NCBI RefSeq assembly: GCF_907164915.1 | Contig: NC_061867.1 | Location: 2,193,676 to 2,257,675, forward strand | DNA: 64,000 nt | Source of the DNA: Impatiens glandulifera | Lineage: Eukaryota; Streptophyta; Magnoliopsida; Ericales; Balsaminaceae | Reading direction: 5' to 3' | In this document: positions 61,121-64,000 of the stretch, piece by piece | Numbering within the stretch: the stretch's first letter is position 1 | Layout of the letters: every line of letters begins with the position of its first letter | Notes under the pieces: model-generated | Told to the model about the DNA's origin: nothing | The model's database searches: none | Seen by the model: only the letters and a program-made list of their open reading frames with translations | Position numbers and translations under genes: made by a program

Positions 61121-62879
61121 AAACCCTAAAACCCTGTTAATAATAATAATAATAATTGATAACCTCAAAAAAAAACCCTCAAGTTATTAAAAAAAATACA
61201 TTTTAATAATTAAACCAATTAAAAACCCGAATAACTTAAAAAAAAAAGCACATTTTTTTATCAAACAAATTTTAAAAAAAAAAAATCAAATTACCAATAC
61301 AGGCTATACAGCTATGTGGATTTATGATGTTCTCATTTTCTTGTCTAATAATAATTTATACAAAGTTGAATCTTAGGCATAGTTTGATTCGATCTAACTT
61401 ATTTGTTAAAAGTTTTTAATTTACATAATGTTAGGTATGTTTGATACATTTAAACGTTTCGATTTATCTTTCTCAATAAGTTAAATGTTTAAATGTTTCG
61501 GTTTATCTTTCTCAATGTTATAGATTTATCCAACTTATTCGTTAAATGTTTGAATTTAATTATGAGCGATAGTTTATTCCTATTTAAGGAGCTTAATTAT
61601 CACACAATCTTAGTTGTGCTTAACAAAACCAATCAAACTAGCCCTTAAACTACAATAGTTATATATATACCATTTATTTTAAAATTGATTTGACTTATGA
61701 TTTGTGGTGTCAACAATTTGATCTATTAAGATGATAAAATTCTTGTGTGGTGTTAATTAATTGCTAATTCCATTTTTAAGTAATTAATCTAAATTCTAAT
61801 TAGCTATGTGCCACATCTTAATTAAATGTTCTTTTTGTTCAAGAATGAGTGGACAAGCAATACATAGTACGAACATATGACGCAAACAACAAAAAGTCGG
61901 TCATTTGTTTAATTAGTTTGTGTTTAATGTTAATCCAATCAAAATGATTTAATTAGTTTTTAACCTTATCTCTTTATAGTGTTATAAACTATATATATTT
62001 AATATGAGGACTATAGAGAATTGTTCTCAGCCACGAAATATTTATCCCTTAATGTATTATTTAAAAGATAAAATTAAAGTATACAAGTTAGTTAATTAAG
62101 AATTTAATTGGAATTGTTAATTACATGTGTATAAATAGGTGATAAATAGTCTTCTATGTATTTTTGATAACGTATACGGTAATATTTAGACATCATATAT
62201 ATTATTTTAAATGAAAAAGTAATTTGAGTAAGAATCGAATTTATAAATAACATTTTAATTATTATATAATTTATGTATACGAGGGAAATTTTATAAATAT
62301 ATTTAAAACATAATTGTTTAATCTCTTGTTATAAAATAAAACAATGTTACAATTTACCCGGAAAGGAGAAAATAAATTTTACTTTTTCTAATATACTTTT
62401 GATTTAAAAGATCAAAATATTACGGTTCGATTATATTTGAAAACGCTTTAGATTGAAGCAAAGTAATAACTTTGGAGTGTGATGTTAATTTTTCTCAATT
62501 TAAAAATAAAAATAAAATAATAAAGCTTATAAAATCTTCATATAATTATAATAGCTTTAGGAATTAAAATATTAATTACTCCATGAAAAGAAGAAATACA
62601 AAATTGACTACAACTTTACAGCAATGTTTGGCATGCACTTGGGTTAGACCACTCATTTGGATGCCATAGATGGCTAATTATACTTTGCTTAGTTTGCCAT
62701 GTTTTTTTAGTTACTATATATAACTTTTGAAAAAATATCATTAAATATAAAAAATAAAGTTCGTTTAACATAACAAAATAAAGTAAAATAAAATGCAATA
62801 CAAGAAAGACAGTCAAAGGAGAAAAAAAATAAAGACAATAGTTCACGGACAAAAAAAAAAATTACATGCATTAAAGTTT
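61121..62879. other. AT-rich intergenic region
   Basis: No gene is recognised. A short tandem duplication of 'gtttcgatttatctttctca' occurs at about 61455-61520. Confidence 0.5.
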
Positions 62880-63010
62880 TCAAGAAGGTCGACATAACCA
62901 ACTCCACAGACTTTTTAGAACAAATTTCATATAGTGTCATAATAATTGCGTTATAGATTATACGCATTAATCGAATACAATGACTAAAAAAAGTGTAACA
63001 TGATGTATAA
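62880..63010 (-). mobile_element. LINE fragment near the 3' end
   Basis: The minus-strand frame reads RIIYNAIIMTLYEICSKKSV and ELV, matching CIIMNVIIMMLSEIHSGKSV and ESV of the LINE at 6.1 kb. It is a short decayed remnant in opposite orientation to the other LINE pieces. Confidence 0.6.
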
Positions 63011-63097
63011 CTCAACGATTCAAGCCCGTCGTACTCATATATGTTGTCTTGATCCAAGCATTCTAACAACTTGTACAAAATTAATGATAATTCAAAA
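63011..63097. other. Left flank of the assembly gap
   Basis: Short unique sequence before the gap. Frames running into the gap are artefacts. Confidence 0.5.
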
Positions 63098-63597
63098 NNN
63101 NNNNNNNNNNNNNNNNNNNNNNNNNNNNNNNNNNNNNNNNNNNNNNNNNNNNNNNNNNNNNNNNNNNNNNNNNNNNNNNNNNNNNNNNNNNNNNNNNNNN
63201 NNNNNNNNNNNNNNNNNNNNNNNNNNNNNNNNNNNNNNNNNNNNNNNNNNNNNNNNNNNNNNNNNNNNNNNNNNNNNNNNNNNNNNNNNNNNNNNNNNNN
63301 NNNNNNNNNNNNNNNNNNNNNNNNNNNNNNNNNNNNNNNNNNNNNNNNNNNNNNNNNNNNNNNNNNNNNNNNNNNNNNNNNNNNNNNNNNNNNNNNNNNN
63401 NNNNNNNNNNNNNNNNNNNNNNNNNNNNNNNNNNNNNNNNNNNNNNNNNNNNNNNNNNNNNNNNNNNNNNNNNNNNNNNNNNNNNNNNNNNNNNNNNNNN
63501 NNNNNNNNNNNNNNNNNNNNNNNNNNNNNNNNNNNNNNNNNNNNNNNNNNNNNNNNNNNNNNNNNNNNNNNNNNNNNNNNNNNNNNNNNNNNNNNNN
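63098..63597. other. Assembly gap, 500 N
   Basis: Exactly 500 unknown bases, a typical placeholder size. The real length is unknown. Confidence 0.98.
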
Positions 63598-64000
63598 TAA
63601 TTTTTTTTGTGTTAGAACCTAAATTTAAGATGAAAGTTCATGTAATTTAACCGTATACAAAAAGATTTTACAAAAGAAATAAATTAATTTAAGATTTTCA
63701 TATAAAATAGTTCAATGGGAAACAATAAGATTTGAAAGAAAAAACAAATCAATTTAAGATTTTCATATAATTAATACAGGTTTAATTAATATCTATAGTC
63801 CAATTTATTTATTTTTAAACTATGGGTACATATCTATTACTCATAAGCCAAACTAAGGAAGTTCTCTACAAAAACAAATACTAAATGCCATCATAAATGG
63901 AAGAAACAAGTAAATGTAATTAATATTATTTTTCTGTAATAGAGAAATAATACAGCTAAAAATTAGAGTTTTATGATTATCAGTATTAAATCAAATATTT
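63598..64000. repeat. Direct repeat, copy B (partner at 59374)
   Basis: It begins at the first base after the gap and runs off the window, matching 59374-59798 with few changes ('ttttacaaaagaaataaatt', 'aagccaaactaaggaagttc' and others). It lacks the hairpin-containing segment of copy A. Confidence 0.85.

Noticed and set aside
63000..63650. Long plus-strand frames crossing the gap
   Set aside because: They consist almost entirely of unknown residues from the 500 N.

Overview
This window is nuclear DNA from a flowering plant, probably a eudicot; the species cannot be named from the sequence. The evidence is spliced genes with GT-AG introns, a plant-type NT-C2 coiled-coil gene, a LURP-one-related gene, a captured fragment of plant mitochondrial DNA, and L1-type LINE, Copia, CACTA, PIF/Harbinger, hAT, Mutator/FAR1 and pogo elements. 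The DNA is strongly AT-rich, with many (TA)n and (TAA)n tracts. A run of 500 N marks an assembly gap near the right end.

Positions 1-46,000 are a transposon-rich block with no intact host gene. Much of it is an old tandem duplication. An L1 LINE followed by an AT-rich tract, a short non-coding 'module X' and a long downstream tract occurs at about 4.0-18.5 kb, again at about 19.7-35.2 kb, and partly at about 39.1-44.2 kb. Later insertions are specific to one copy, and the other copies preserve their empty sites. These include a 4.2 kb PIF/Harbinger element (10042-14224) and a mitochondrial-derived segment (about 16435-16915) in copy 1, a Tourist-like MITE (32216-32789) and a FAR1/MULE pseudogene (29491-30935) in copy 2, and a Mutator-like MITE (41946-42708) in copy 3. 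A CACTA derivative (18837-19727) and a hAT MITE (19830-20185) sit at or inside the second LINE. The block also holds a broken defensin-like gene (3211-3636), a WDR5-like WD40 fragment (24732-24962), a pogo-like deletion derivative (36095-37075), a G-poor degenerate tandem repeat (37190-39045) and a large inverted repeat of two Copia 5' ends (44258-45927).

Positions 46,000-64,000 are lower in repeats and carry the only two apparently intact genes. One is a six-exon plus-strand gene for a 684-residue NT-C2 plus coiled-coil protein (50514-53025). The other is a two-exon minus-strand LURP-one-related gene (56939-57715) with a TATA box. Between them lies a tandem duplication of about 0.9 kb in which each copy holds a LINE 3' tail. 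A direct repeat (59374-59798 and 63598-64000) has its second copy starting exactly at the edge of the 500-N gap, so it may be an assembly artefact.

The two host genes show no sign of acting together. I do not see a clearly new biological system. The most unusual items are the in-frame ccmFN/atp4 mitochondrial chimera, the head-to-head Copia inverted repeat, the degenerate tandem repeat at 37-39 kb, and the tandem array whose copies serve as empty-site controls for each other.
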